From assembly GCA_910574715.1 (NCBI GenBank), contig CAJTCH010000038.1:1-51764 (forward strand): a DNA stretch of 51,764 nucleotides, read 5' to 3'. Within the stretch, counting starts at the first letter, position 1. Each line of letters starts with the position of its first letter. The notes under the pieces are model-generated. The model made no database searches and was not told the DNA's origin. It worked only from the letters and a program-made list of their open reading frames with translations. This document shows positions 44,592 to 51,764 of the stretch, piece after piece. Both the position numbers and the translations under genes were made by a program. The stretch is from Lachnospiraceae bacterium. Lineage in GTDB: Bacteria > Bacillota > Clostridia > Lachnospirales > Lachnospiraceae.

Positions 44592-46169
44592 ATGGAGAAA
44601 GATACGTCTAATATGCTCAAAAGGGCAGAACGGTTTCAAATGCTGCTGATCGGGGAAGGGATCGTGGTCGGAGGAATCGCGGGGCTTGTGATCGTTCTGT
44701 ATCGGATGATTCTTGAATGCGCCGGGCACTGGCTGAACCTGATCCTTGAATTCTGCGGGCATAATCCGCTTAGGATCGCCGGATGGTTTCTGGTGCTGAT
44801 CTTATTGGCATGGCTTACAGGGAGACTGGTGAAATATGAGCCAATGATCTCAGGAAGCGGTATTCCGCAGCTTGAAGGAGAGATGACCGGGAAGCTTGAC
44901 CAGAGATGGTGGCGGGTGCTTCCGGCCAAATTCTTTGGCGGATTCCTGTGCCTTCTCGGAGGAATGGCGCTTGGGCGGGAAGGCCCGTCGATCCAACTGG
45001 GAGCTATGGTGGGGAAAGGCGTCTCCAAAGGACTTGACAGAGGAACGACGGAGGAGAGATTCCTGCTGACCTGCGGTGCAAGCGCCGGGCTTGCGGCAGC
45101 ATTCCATGCGCCGCTTGCAGGCGTGATGTTTTCGCTGGAAGAGGTGCATAAGAATTTCTCGGTATCCGTATTGGTATCGGTTATGACAGCTTCTCTGACG
45201 GCAGATTTTATGGCGTCTACGGTGATGGGAGTGGAATCTGTGTTCCAGTTTGAGATCATTCGGGCGCTGCCGCAGGAATACTACGGAATGATTCTGGTAT
45301 TGGGGATCGTGTTGGGAGTACTTGGGGCATTCTATAACTGGTTTACATTAAAGGTGCAGTCCTTGTACCGCCGTGCCAAGGGCCTGGGTGTGACGCAGAA
45401 GCTTATGATTCCGTTCTTGTGTGCGGGCGTCCTGGGATTTACCATGCCGGAATTACTTGGAAGCGGGCACGCGCTGCTTGACTATCTGACAACGGAGGAT
45501 GTATTGCTCCAGACGATTTTATTTATCTTTGTGGGAAGGTTTATCTTCTCGGCAGTTTGTTTCGGATCAGGAGCGCCGGGAGGTATCTTCTTCCCGCTGC
45601 TGGTGCTGGGAGGCTATATCGGCGGAGCGTTTGCGACGGTGTATGTACAGTATATGGGATTGGACATGATGTATATCAATAACTTTGTCGTGCTGGCAAT
45701 GGCGGGGTATTTCGCGGCGATCGTGCGGGCGCCGCTGACAGGGATCATACTGATCTTCGAGATGACCGGCTCCATGAGCCAAATGCTGACGCTGTCTATC
45801 GTGTCCGTTGTGGCATACATGGTAGCGACACTGCTCAGGTCGAAGCCGATCTATGAAAGCCTTCTGGAAAGGATACTGGAACAGCAGGGGCGGCAGACAG
45901 CCGTGAACCAGGGACAGAAGGTTCTGGCGAATTTCGTGGTGCTTCAGGGCTCCAAGCTTGAAGAAGCGCTGGTCAGTGAGATCGAATGGCCGAGTAACTG
46001 TCTGCTGGTGGCGATCCAGCGCGGCTCGGATGAGATCATTCCAAGAGGGAGGACAAGGCTTCAGACTGGAGATGTGCTGGTGGCGATGACGAACGAGAGC
46101 GATGTGTCTGCCATGCATGACGAGATGGAACGGCTGTGCCGTGAGATGTACGGGAAGCAGCAGGAGTGA
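44592..46169 (+). CDS. ClC-family chloride channel/transporter with TrkA-C domain
   Basis: An approximately 525-residue membrane protein. ClC selectivity motifs are present: GSGIPQLEG, GREGPSIQLGAM (with the gating Glu), and GSGAPGGIFFPLLVLGG, across the usual many helices. The C-terminal ~85 residues form a TrkA-C/RCK-C domain (LEEALVSEIEWPSNCLLVAIQRG ... GDVLVAMTNESDV), a known ClC variant thought to sense ligands. I choose ATG 44592 (or 44589) behind GGGGAGGGAG over 44571. It probably exchanges Cl-/H+ or fluoride-type anions; substrate not tested. Confidence 0.92.
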   Translation: MEKDTSNMLKRAERFQMLLIGEGIVVGGIAGLVIVLYRMILECAGHWLNLILEFCGHNPLRIAGWFLVLILLAWLTGRLVKYEPMISGSGIPQLEGEMTGKLDQRWWRVLPAKFFGGFLCLLGGMALGREGPSIQLGAMVGKGVSKGLDRGTTEERFLLTCGASAGLAAAFHAPLAGVMFSLEEVHKNFSVSVLVSVMTASLTADFMASTVMGVESVFQFEIIRALPQEYYGMILVLGIVLGVLGAFYNWFTLKVQSLYRRAKGLGVTQKLMIPFLCAGVLGFTMPELLGSGHALLDYLTTEDVLLQTILFIFVGRFIFSAVCFGSGAPGGIFFPLLVLGGYIGGAFATVYVQYMGLDMMYINNFVVLAMAGYFAAIVRAPLTGIILIFEMTGSMSQMLTLSIVSVVAYMVATLLRSKPIYESLLERILEQQGRQTAVNQGQKVLANFVVLQGSKLEEALVSEIEWPSNCLLVAIQRGSDEIIPRGRTRLQTGDVLVAMTNESDVSAMHDEMERLCREMYGKQQE

Positions 46170-46269
46170 GAGAAAATATTGGAAATTGCTGTGTAATCTG
46201 ACCCGATATGCATATTTCTGCCAGTTTTTCTACAGACTAAGGGAAAAGGCAGAAAGAAGGCATGGAATT

Positions 46270-46449
46270 ATGGAAGAACAGACAATCACTCTTTTGAAAG
46301 AATGTAATTCAGGCCGCAATATGGAAATCCAGTCCGTCAGCGAGTGTATGAACAAGTGCCGGGAGGCATCTCACGCGAGTATATCTCTGGCAAAAAAACT
46401 GGTAAAATGTGGAGAAAAACTCATGGAAGATGTGAAGAAATTTCTGTAA
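46270..46449 (+). CDS. Small hypothetical protein
   Basis: A 59-residue protein starting at 46270 (MEEQTITLLKECNSGRN) with AAGAAGG about 9 nt upstream. It is mostly helical and has four Cys, with no signal peptide or membrane helix. A longer ORF from 46102 overlaps the ClC gene and codes out-of-family sequence, so the shorter start is preferred. Similar small DUF3231-like helical proteins exist in Clostridia, but I do not recognise this one. Confidence 0.5.
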   Translation: MEEQTITLLKECNSGRNMEIQSVSECMNKCREASHASISLAKKLVKCGEKLMEDVKKFL

Positions 46450-46485
46450 AAATCACAGAAAATATCCGAAGAAAGAAAAATTTCC

Positions 46486-46514
46486 TTGAAATTCTAAAAA
46501 GAATGTGCTAATAT
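46486..46514 (+). promoter_or_regulatory. Sigma-A promoter of the T-box/aspS-gatCAB operon
   Basis: TTGAAA (46486-46491), 17-bp spacer, TAATAT (46509-46514), directly upstream of the T-box leader. Confidence 0.75.
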
Positions 46515-46537
46515 GTAAAGCAAATTTTAATCTAGTA

Positions 46538-46856
46538 AAGCGATGAAAGAGACTCTGTCCTTTGGAACTTGACAGGAATGAGGCGTCACCGACTGAGAGC
46601 GCCCCTTGAGGAATAAGGACAATAGGGAACACTCTGGAGCAGACCGGTTGAACAGAGCGGTGAGTCAGGCACACGGGCAGATGATCTGTGTACGGCGAAG
46701 TCGTTAAGTAGGTCGGTACGTGGGCGCGCGTTAAGCGTAAGAGGGGAATCCTTATAGTACCGGATGTATCGGTACGGCGGGGTTCAATGCGGGTGGTACC
46801 GCGGATTATTGTAAGATATCCGTCCCGGAATACAGTCATGTATTCCGGGACTTTTT
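46538..46856 (+). promoter_or_regulatory. T-box riboswitch (tRNA-Asn, possibly also tRNA-Glu)
   Basis: The T-box sequence AATGCGGGTGGTACCGCGG is at 46786-46804. Stem I is formed by AGAG and TGTCCTT near 46548-46562 pairing with AAGGACA and CTCT near 46616-46635. The specifier bulge holds GGGAACA, with AAC at 46628-46630 (Asn) overlapped by GAA at 46627-46629 (Glu). Uncharged tRNA would stabilise the antiterminator and allow expression of the downstream tRNA-Asn amidation genes. Confidence 0.93.
46822..46856 (+). terminator. T-box terminator hairpin
   Basis: A 13-bp perfect stem (GTCCCGGAATACA / TGTATTCCGGGAC) with a GTCA loop and TTTTT, the terminator competing with the antiterminator. Confidence 0.93.
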
Positions 46857-46913
46857 ATATTCCGAGATGTGCATGGCGACCAGAGAACTTTTGAAGTGAG
46901 AAGGAGGATTATC

Positions 46914-48248
46914 ATGGATTATTTGACAGGTGTAAGACCAACAGAGACATTAGAGATCAGCGAGCTGCTCAGTGCAGCGAAGCCCAGGCAGAAGGTGAAG
47001 GTCAACGGAGCAGTCCACACGATCCGCAACATGGGAACAGTCGCATTCGTAATCTTGAGAAAGAGAGAAGGGCTGCTGCAATGCGTCTATGAGGAAGGGA
47101 TCGCAGAGTTTAAGCTGAAAGAGATCAAAGAAGCGGCAGCTATAGAGATAGAAGGCATATTAGAGGCAAATGAGAAGGCGCCGAACGGGATCGAGATCCG
47201 TATGGAGAAGCTTAAGATCTTAAGCGAGCCGGCAGATGAAAGGCTGCCCCTTGCGATCTCCAAATGGAAGTTAAAGACATCGTTGGAGGCAAAGCTTAAC
47301 TATCGTTCCATTTCTCTGAGAAATGTGAGGGAGCGGGCGAAATTCAGAATTCAGGAAGGGCTGACCCGGGCGTTCCGGGATTTCCTCTACAGCCAGGGCT
47401 TTACGGAGATCCACACGCCGAAGATCGGGGCTAAGGGAGCCGAGGGCGGAGCAAATATCTTCAAGCTTGATTATTTCCACCGTCCGGCAGTGCTGGCACA
47501 GAGCCCGCAGTTCTATAAACAGATGATGGTGGGAGTGTTTGACCGGGTATTTGAGACAGCGCCGGTGTTCCGTGCGGAGAAGCACAACACGAAACGTCAC
47601 CTGAATGAATATACCAGCCTGGATTTTGAGATGGGATATATTGAAGGATTCGAAGACATTATGGCGATGGAGACCGGATATTTACAATATGCCATGGAGA
47701 TGTTATCGAAGGATTACGCGAGTGAGCTTAAGATTCTTGGTATCACGCTGCCTAAGGCTGATAAGATCCCGGCAGTGAAGTTCAGTGAGATCAAAGAAGC
47801 CGTGTCTGAGAAGTACGGGCATAAGATGAGGAATCCATTTGACCTGGAACCGGAGGAAGAGCAGCTGATCAGTCAGTATGCGAAGGAAGAATGGGACAGT
47901 GATTTCGTATTTGTGACCCATTATCCGTCTAAGAAACGGCCGTTCTATGCGATGGATGATCCGGCGGATGCAAGATACACATTGAGTTTCGATCTTCTGT
48001 TCCGGGGAATGGAGATCACGACGGGAGGGCAGAGAATCCATGACTATCAGATGCTCGCAGAGAAGATCGCGGCAAGAGGAATGACGGAAGAGGGCATGGA
48101 GGATTATCTCGGTACATTTAAGCATGGAATGCCGCCCCATGGAGGGCTTGGAATCGGTTTGGAACGATTGACGATGAAGCTGGTCGGTGAGGATAATGTA
48201 AGAGAGACGACGCTGTTTCCAAGGGATTTGAGCCGGTTGGAACCTTAG
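46914..48248 (+). CDS. aspS2: Aspartyl-tRNA synthetase, archaeal/non-discriminating type
   Basis: A 444-residue class IIb aminoacyl-tRNA synthetase: an N-terminal OB-fold (VKVNGAVHTIRNMGTVAFVILR), motif 2 FRAEKHNTKRHLNEYTSLDFEM, and motif 3 HGGLGIGLERLTMKLVG. It is shorter than bacterial AspS (about 590 residues with a GAD domain), so it is the archaeal-like form that charges Asp onto tRNA-Asp and tRNA-Asn. The linked gatCAB and Asn-type T-box support this. Start at 46914 has AAGGAGG. Confidence 0.92.
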   Translation: MDYLTGVRPTETLEISELLSAAKPRQKVKVNGAVHTIRNMGTVAFVILRKREGLLQCVYEEGIAEFKLKEIKEAAAIEIEGILEANEKAPNGIEIRMEKLKILSEPADERLPLAISKWKLKTSLEAKLNYRSISLRNVRERAKFRIQEGLTRAFRDFLYSQGFTEIHTPKIGAKGAEGGANIFKLDYFHRPAVLAQSPQFYKQMMVGVFDRVFETAPVFRAEKHNTKRHLNEYTSLDFEMGYIEGFEDIMAMETGYLQYAMEMLSKDYASELKILGITLPKADKIPAVKFSEIKEAVSEKYGHKMRNPFDLEPEEEQLISQYAKEEWDSDFVFVTHYPSKKRPFYAMDDPADARYTLSFDLLFRGMEITTGGQRIHDYQMLAEKIAARGMTEEGMEDYLGTFKHGMPPHGGLGIGLERLTMKLVGEDNVRETTLFPRDLSRLEP

Positions 48249-48283
48249 TGATATTGAGAATGCGTAAGACGAGGAGGATAGAT

Positions 48284-48577
48284 ATGGCTGATAAGATCTC
48301 AAATGAAATCATAGAGTATGTAGGAATTCTGGCAAAATTAGAGTTATCCGGCGAAGAGAAAGAGAATGCCAGGGCAGATATGGAGAAAATGCTGGATTAT
48401 ATAGATACGTTAAATGAATTGGACACGGACGGGGTGGAGCCGATGCCGCATGTGTTCCCTGTACACAATGTATTCCGGGAGGATGCGGCAAGCAGTACAG
48501 ACGGAAGCGGGGATACGCTTGCCAACGCTCCGCTTCAGAAGGACAATTGCTTCAAAGTGCCGAAGACGATCGGATAG
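48284..48577 (+). CDS. gatC: Asp/Glu-tRNA(Asn/Gln) amidotransferase subunit C
   Basis: A 97-residue GatC (EIIEYVGILAKLELSGEEKEN ... MLDYIDTLNELDTDGVEPMPHVFPVHNVFREDA), the small subunit that wraps and stabilises GatA. I place the start at 48284 behind GAGGAGG; the ORF reaches 48248 but that overlaps the aspS stop. Operon order aspS-gatC-gatA-gatB is intact. Confidence 0.95.
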   Translation: MADKISNEIIEYVGILAKLELSGEEKENARADMEKMLDYIDTLNELDTDGVEPMPHVFPVHNVFREDAASSTDGSGDTLANAPLQKDNCFKVPKTIG

Positions 48578-48589
48578 GAGGTGCAGGGG

Positions 48590-50077
48590 ATGGATATTAC
48601 AAGTTTGACAGCGGTAGAGCTGGGGAAAAAGATAAAAGCAAAAGAGTTATCTGTAGCTGATGCGGTGAAGGCTTCTCTGGATCAGATTGACAGGGTCGAG
48701 AAGGATGTGCACAGCTTCGTGACCATTGACAGAGAAGGCGCGTTCAGGCGCGCTGATGAAGTGCAGAAGCAGATCGACAGCGGGAGCCTTGACGGACCGC
48801 TTGCGGGAGTACCGGTGGCAGTCAAGGACAACATGTGTACGAAAGGGATGCTGACCACTTGCAGTTCGAAGATCCTTGAGAACTTCAAACCAACATATAC
48901 GGCGGAAGCGGTCAGGAATCTTGAGAAAGCGGGAGCGGTCATTATTGGCAAGACGAACATGGACGAATTCGCAATGGGAAGCACGACAGAGACTTCGTAT
49001 TACGGAGTGACGAGAAATCCGTGGAATCTTGACCATGTGCCGGGCGGATCCTCCGGCGGATCCTGCGCGGCAGTGGCAGCAGAGGAATGTCCTTATTCAC
49101 TGGGCTCTGACACGGGCGGTTCCATCCGTCAGCCAAGTTCCTTCTGCGGCGTGGTAGGTATAAAACCGACTTACGGAACGGTGTCGCGGTATGGGCTGAT
49201 CGCTTATGGTTCTTCTCTGGATCAGATCGGACCGATCGCGAAGGATGTGACAGACTGTGCGGCGGTTCTTACCGTGATCGCTTCCCATGATCCCAAGGAC
49301 AGCACATCTATTGACCGGAAAAGATATGATTTTACCAGCGCTCTGGTAAATGATGTGACCGGGATGCGGATCGGTATCCCGAAGGATTATTTTACCGAAG
49401 GGCTGGATGCAGAGGTCAAAGAGAAGATTCTGGCAGCAGTCAGGGTATTGGAGGAGAGGGGCGCTGTCGTGGAGGAGTTCGACTTAAGCCTGGTCCAGTA
49501 TGCGATTCCGGCTTATTATGTGATCGCGTCTGCGGAGGCAAGCTCGAACCTGTCCCGGTTTGACGGGGTGAAATACGGGTTCCGCACAGAAGACTACGAG
49601 GGACTTCATAATATGTATAAGAAGACACGTTCCGAAGGGTTTGGTGCAGAAGTGAAGCGCCGGATCATATTGGGCTCCTTCGTGTTAAGCTCTGGCTACT
49701 ATGACGCGTATTATCTGAAAGCCCTTAGGACCAAGGCATTGATCAAGCAGGCGTTTGACAAGGCATTTGCCAGATATGATGTGATCGCCGCACCGGCGTC
49801 ACCGACAACAGCATTGGAACTTGGGCACAGCTTAAGCGATCCTATGAAAATGTATCTGGGAGATATCTATACGGTCTCTGTGAATCTGGCGGGCTTGCCG
49901 GGAATCAGTATTCCGGTAGGAACAGATTCTAAAGGGCTTCCGATCGGAATGCAGCTCATTGGAGATTGTTTTGAGGAGAACAAGATCATCCGGGCGGCAT
50001 ATACGCTGGAACAGACGAGGACCTACGAGAGACCGGCGTTTGTTAAGCATCTGGAAGAGATGGAAGGAGGCAGATAA
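48590..50077 (+). CDS. gatA: Asp/Glu-tRNA(Asn/Gln) amidotransferase subunit A
   Basis: A 495-residue amidase-signature protein that hydrolyses glutamine to supply ammonia. The Ser-cisSer-Lys triad is present at Lys79 (VAVKDN), Ser154 (PGGSSGGS) and Ser178 (SDTGGSIRQP), the same numbering as in well-studied GatA proteins. Start at 48590 behind AGGAGGTG. It precedes gatB by 2 bp. Confidence 0.97.
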   Translation: MDITSLTAVELGKKIKAKELSVADAVKASLDQIDRVEKDVHSFVTIDREGAFRRADEVQKQIDSGSLDGPLAGVPVAVKDNMCTKGMLTTCSSKILENFKPTYTAEAVRNLEKAGAVIIGKTNMDEFAMGSTTETSYYGVTRNPWNLDHVPGGSSGGSCAAVAAEECPYSLGSDTGGSIRQPSSFCGVVGIKPTYGTVSRYGLIAYGSSLDQIGPIAKDVTDCAAVLTVIASHDPKDSTSIDRKRYDFTSALVNDVTGMRIGIPKDYFTEGLDAEVKEKILAAVRVLEERGAVVEEFDLSLVQYAIPAYYVIASAEASSNLSRFDGVKYGFRTEDYEGLHNMYKKTRSEGFGAEVKRRIILGSFVLSSGYYDAYYLKALRTKALIKQAFDKAFARYDVIAAPASPTTALELGHSLSDPMKMYLGDIYTVSVNLAGLPGISIPVGTDSKGLPIGMQLIGDCFEENKIIRAAYTLEQTRTYERPAFVKHLEEMEGGR

Positions 50078-50079
50078 TC

Positions 50080-51510
50080 ATGGGAAAACAGTATGAGACA
50101 GTGATCGGGTTGGAAGTACACGTGGAACTTGCGACCAGGACGAAGATCTTCTGCTCCTGCAGTACGGAGTTCGGCAAAGCGCCCAATACCCACACCTGTC
50201 CGGTATGTACGGGTATGCCGGGGGCTCTTCCGGTCTTGAATAAACAGGTAGTAGAGTATGCCATGGCGATCGGCCTGGCAACGAATTGTGAGATTACGAA
50301 AGTCTGCAAATTCGACCGCAAGAATTATTTCTATCCGGACAATCCGCAGAACTATCAGATCTCACAGCTATATCTTCCAATTGCAAGAAATGGTTATGTA
50401 GAGATAGAAACGGGAGGCACGAAGAAGAAAGTCCGCATTCATGAGATGCATATGGAAGAGGATGCGGGGAAATTGATCCATGATGAGTGGGACGATACAT
50501 CTCTGGTGGATTATAACAGAAGCGGAGTTCCGTTGGTGGAGATCGTCTCAGAGCCGGATATGCGCTCGGCGGATGAAGTGATCGCCTATCTGGAAAAGCT
50601 GCGCATGATCATACAATATCTGGGTGCATCAGACTGTAAGCTGCAGGAAGGCTCCATGAGGGCGGACGTCAACCTGTCTGTGCGGGAAGCGGGCGCGGAA
50701 GAATTCGGTACAAGGACAGAGATGAAGAACCTGAACTCCTTCAAGGCCATTGCAAGGGCCATCGAGGGAGAGAGGGAGCGTCAGATCGAATTATTAGAAG
50801 AAGGAAAGGCGGTCGTCCAGGAGACAAGGCGCTGGGATGACAACAAGGAATCGTCTTATGCCATGCGCTCCAAGGAAGACGCACAGGATTACAGATATTT
50901 CCCTGAGCCGGATCTTGTGCCGATCGTGATCAGCGGAGAATGGATTGAACAGATACGCGCCAGGCAGCCGGAACTTCAGACGGAGAAGATGGAAAGATAC
51001 AAGAAAGAATTTGATATCCCGGAGTATGATGCAAAGATCATCACCAGTTCTAAGCATATGGCGGATATCTTCGAAGCGGCTTCGGCTGTCTGCGGGAAGC
51101 CTAAGAAGGTGTCCAACTGGCTGATGGTGGAGACGCTGCGCCTGTTGAAGGACCGGGGGATGGAGCCAGAGGAAATATCATTTTCACCGGAAAATCTGGC
51201 GAAGCTTGTGAATCTGACAGAAAGTCGAGCCATCAACAGTTCGGTTGCGAAGGAAGTATTTGAGAAAATATTTGCGCAGGACATCGACCCGGAGATCTAT
51301 GTAGAAGAGCATGGACTTAAGACGGTCAATGACGAAGGGGCGCTTGAAGAGGTGATAAGGAAGGTGATCGCAGACAATCCAAAGGCTGCAAAAGATTATC
51401 ACAGCGGTAAGGAAAAGGCGCTCGGCGCACTGGTGGGGCAGACCATGAAGGCGATGAAAGGTAAGGCAGATCCCGGGCTTGTGAACCGGAAGCTTCGGGA
51501 GATGATTTAG
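50080..51510 (+). CDS. gatB: Asp/Glu-tRNA(Asn/Gln) amidotransferase subunit B
   Basis: A 476-residue GatB: it starts ETVIGLEVHVELATRTKIFCSC, has the zinc Cys set (CSC ... CPVC), 'GSMRADVNLSVR' and 'RTEMKNLNSFKAIARAIEGE', plus the C-terminal YqeY-like tail (ALGALVGQTMKAMKGKADPGLVNRKLREMI). It binds and phosphorylates/activates the mischarged tRNA and completes amidation with GatA ammonia. Last gene of the operon in the window. Confidence 0.97.
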   Translation: MGKQYETVIGLEVHVELATRTKIFCSCSTEFGKAPNTHTCPVCTGMPGALPVLNKQVVEYAMAIGLATNCEITKVCKFDRKNYFYPDNPQNYQISQLYLPIARNGYVEIETGGTKKKVRIHEMHMEEDAGKLIHDEWDDTSLVDYNRSGVPLVEIVSEPDMRSADEVIAYLEKLRMIIQYLGASDCKLQEGSMRADVNLSVREAGAEEFGTRTEMKNLNSFKAIARAIEGERERQIELLEEGKAVVQETRRWDDNKESSYAMRSKEDAQDYRYFPEPDLVPIVISGEWIEQIRARQPELQTEKMERYKKEFDIPEYDAKIITSSKHMADIFEAASAVCGKPKKVSNWLMVETLRLLKDRGMEPEEISFSPENLAKLVNLTESRAINSSVAKEVFEKIFAQDIDPEIYVEEHGLKTVNDEGALEEVIRKVIADNPKAAKDYHSGKEKALGALVGQTMKAMKGKADPGLVNRKLREMI

Positions 51511-51764
51511 AGAAATGTTCTGCTTGACAGGAAGAAATCAGGGTAAAGATTTGTCAGTTTTAGGGGTGTCATTTGTCCGGGGATGTGATATGATATTAAC
51601 GGACATACAAGGAATGTGAATAATCTGTATTGATAAATGATATGACAGATTATTTGTTAAGCACAGAAAAGTCCAGCTAAGAAATGTCAATAGTTAAAAT
51701 GAAAAATGTTAAAAAAGTTTTTTTCAAACAGTTGATGTAAAAAAGGGTAACTTTAATAAACCTA
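51511..51764. other. Intergenic tail of the window
   Basis: 254 bp after gatB, AT-rich at the end. I see no convincing ORF or terminator. A TATGAT (about 51587) with a poor -35 is possible but too weak to call a promoter. Confidence 0.4.

Noticed and set aside
46102..46269. N-terminal extension of the 59-aa protein ORF into the ClC gene
   Set aside because: Overlaps the end of the ClC gene in another frame and has no ribosome binding site; the internal start at 46270 does.
51580..51600. Promoter for a gene beyond the window
   Set aside because: A TATGAT is present but no adequate -35 at normal spacing.

Overview
The window looks like a chromosomal segment of an anaerobic low-to-moderate GC Firmicute, most probably a Lachnospiraceae (Clostridia) gut commensal. 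The evidence is strong AGGAGG ribosome binding sites, a T-box-controlled aspS2-gatCAB operon, a yybP-ykoY (Mn2+) riboswitch, a sialic-acid utilisation operon with an SSS transporter and RpiR regulator, and gut-type AAA-ATPase/PD-(D/E)XK proteins. No species is claimed.

Region 1 (1-9050). A DUF4422 glycosyltransferase-like gene faces two minus-strand AAA-ATPase-like/PD-(D/E)XK (DUF1703) genes. Next comes a TnpB-family gene in which all three RuvC catalytic acidic residues are replaced (D to A258, E to K343, D to K421) while the zinc ribbon is kept. About 440 nt of structured, non-coding sequence follow its stop, as expected for a TnpB guide-RNA locus. Two surface-protein genes come next, one membrane-anchored and one secreted, preceded by a long hairpin leader.

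Region 2 (9061-31679). This is a large, mostly co-directional glycan island, strikingly AT-rich from about 9.1 to 25 kb. The first half makes CMP-pseudaminic acid (PseB, PseC, PseF, PseG, PseI; no recognisable PseH) with a methyltransferase, a WbqC-like protein and a possible transferase. The second half (18.3-31.7 kb) holds FkbM methyltransferases, WbsX, GT-D, RgpF, GT4 and DUF4422 proteins, a radical SAM enzyme and a HAD protein. Nearly all of these carry the same small Rossmann-like module (Gly-rich hairpin, then a D/N-containing strand), at either end or alone behind a membrane anchor. The island ends with a second DUF4422 gene closely similar to the one at position 170, so two direct repeats of about 1.1 kb bracket about 29 kb.

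Region 3 (31680-46450). A repeat-rich spacer leads into housekeeping genes (ychF, lgt). The sialic-acid operon follows (nanE, nanA, SSS transporter, yhcH, nanK, rpiR, nagA), with a palindrome near its promoter and a duplicated 70-bp palindromic cassette encoding a 17-residue peptide at the rpiR-nagA junction. Then come a DUF5714 gene, a divergent pair (zinc ribbon and YccF) behind a Mn2+ riboswitch, an XRE regulator, a FlxA-like coiled coil, a ClC transporter and a 59-aa cysteine-containing protein.

Region 4 (46486-51764). A T-box leader whose specifier contains overlapping GAA and AAC codons precedes aspS2 (non-discriminating AspRS type), gatC, gatA and gatB, the indirect Asn-tRNA/Gln-tRNA route.

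Most notable: the nuclease-dead TnpB with a candidate guide RNA next to surface and glycan genes, and the family of glycan enzymes sharing one Rossmann-like module.
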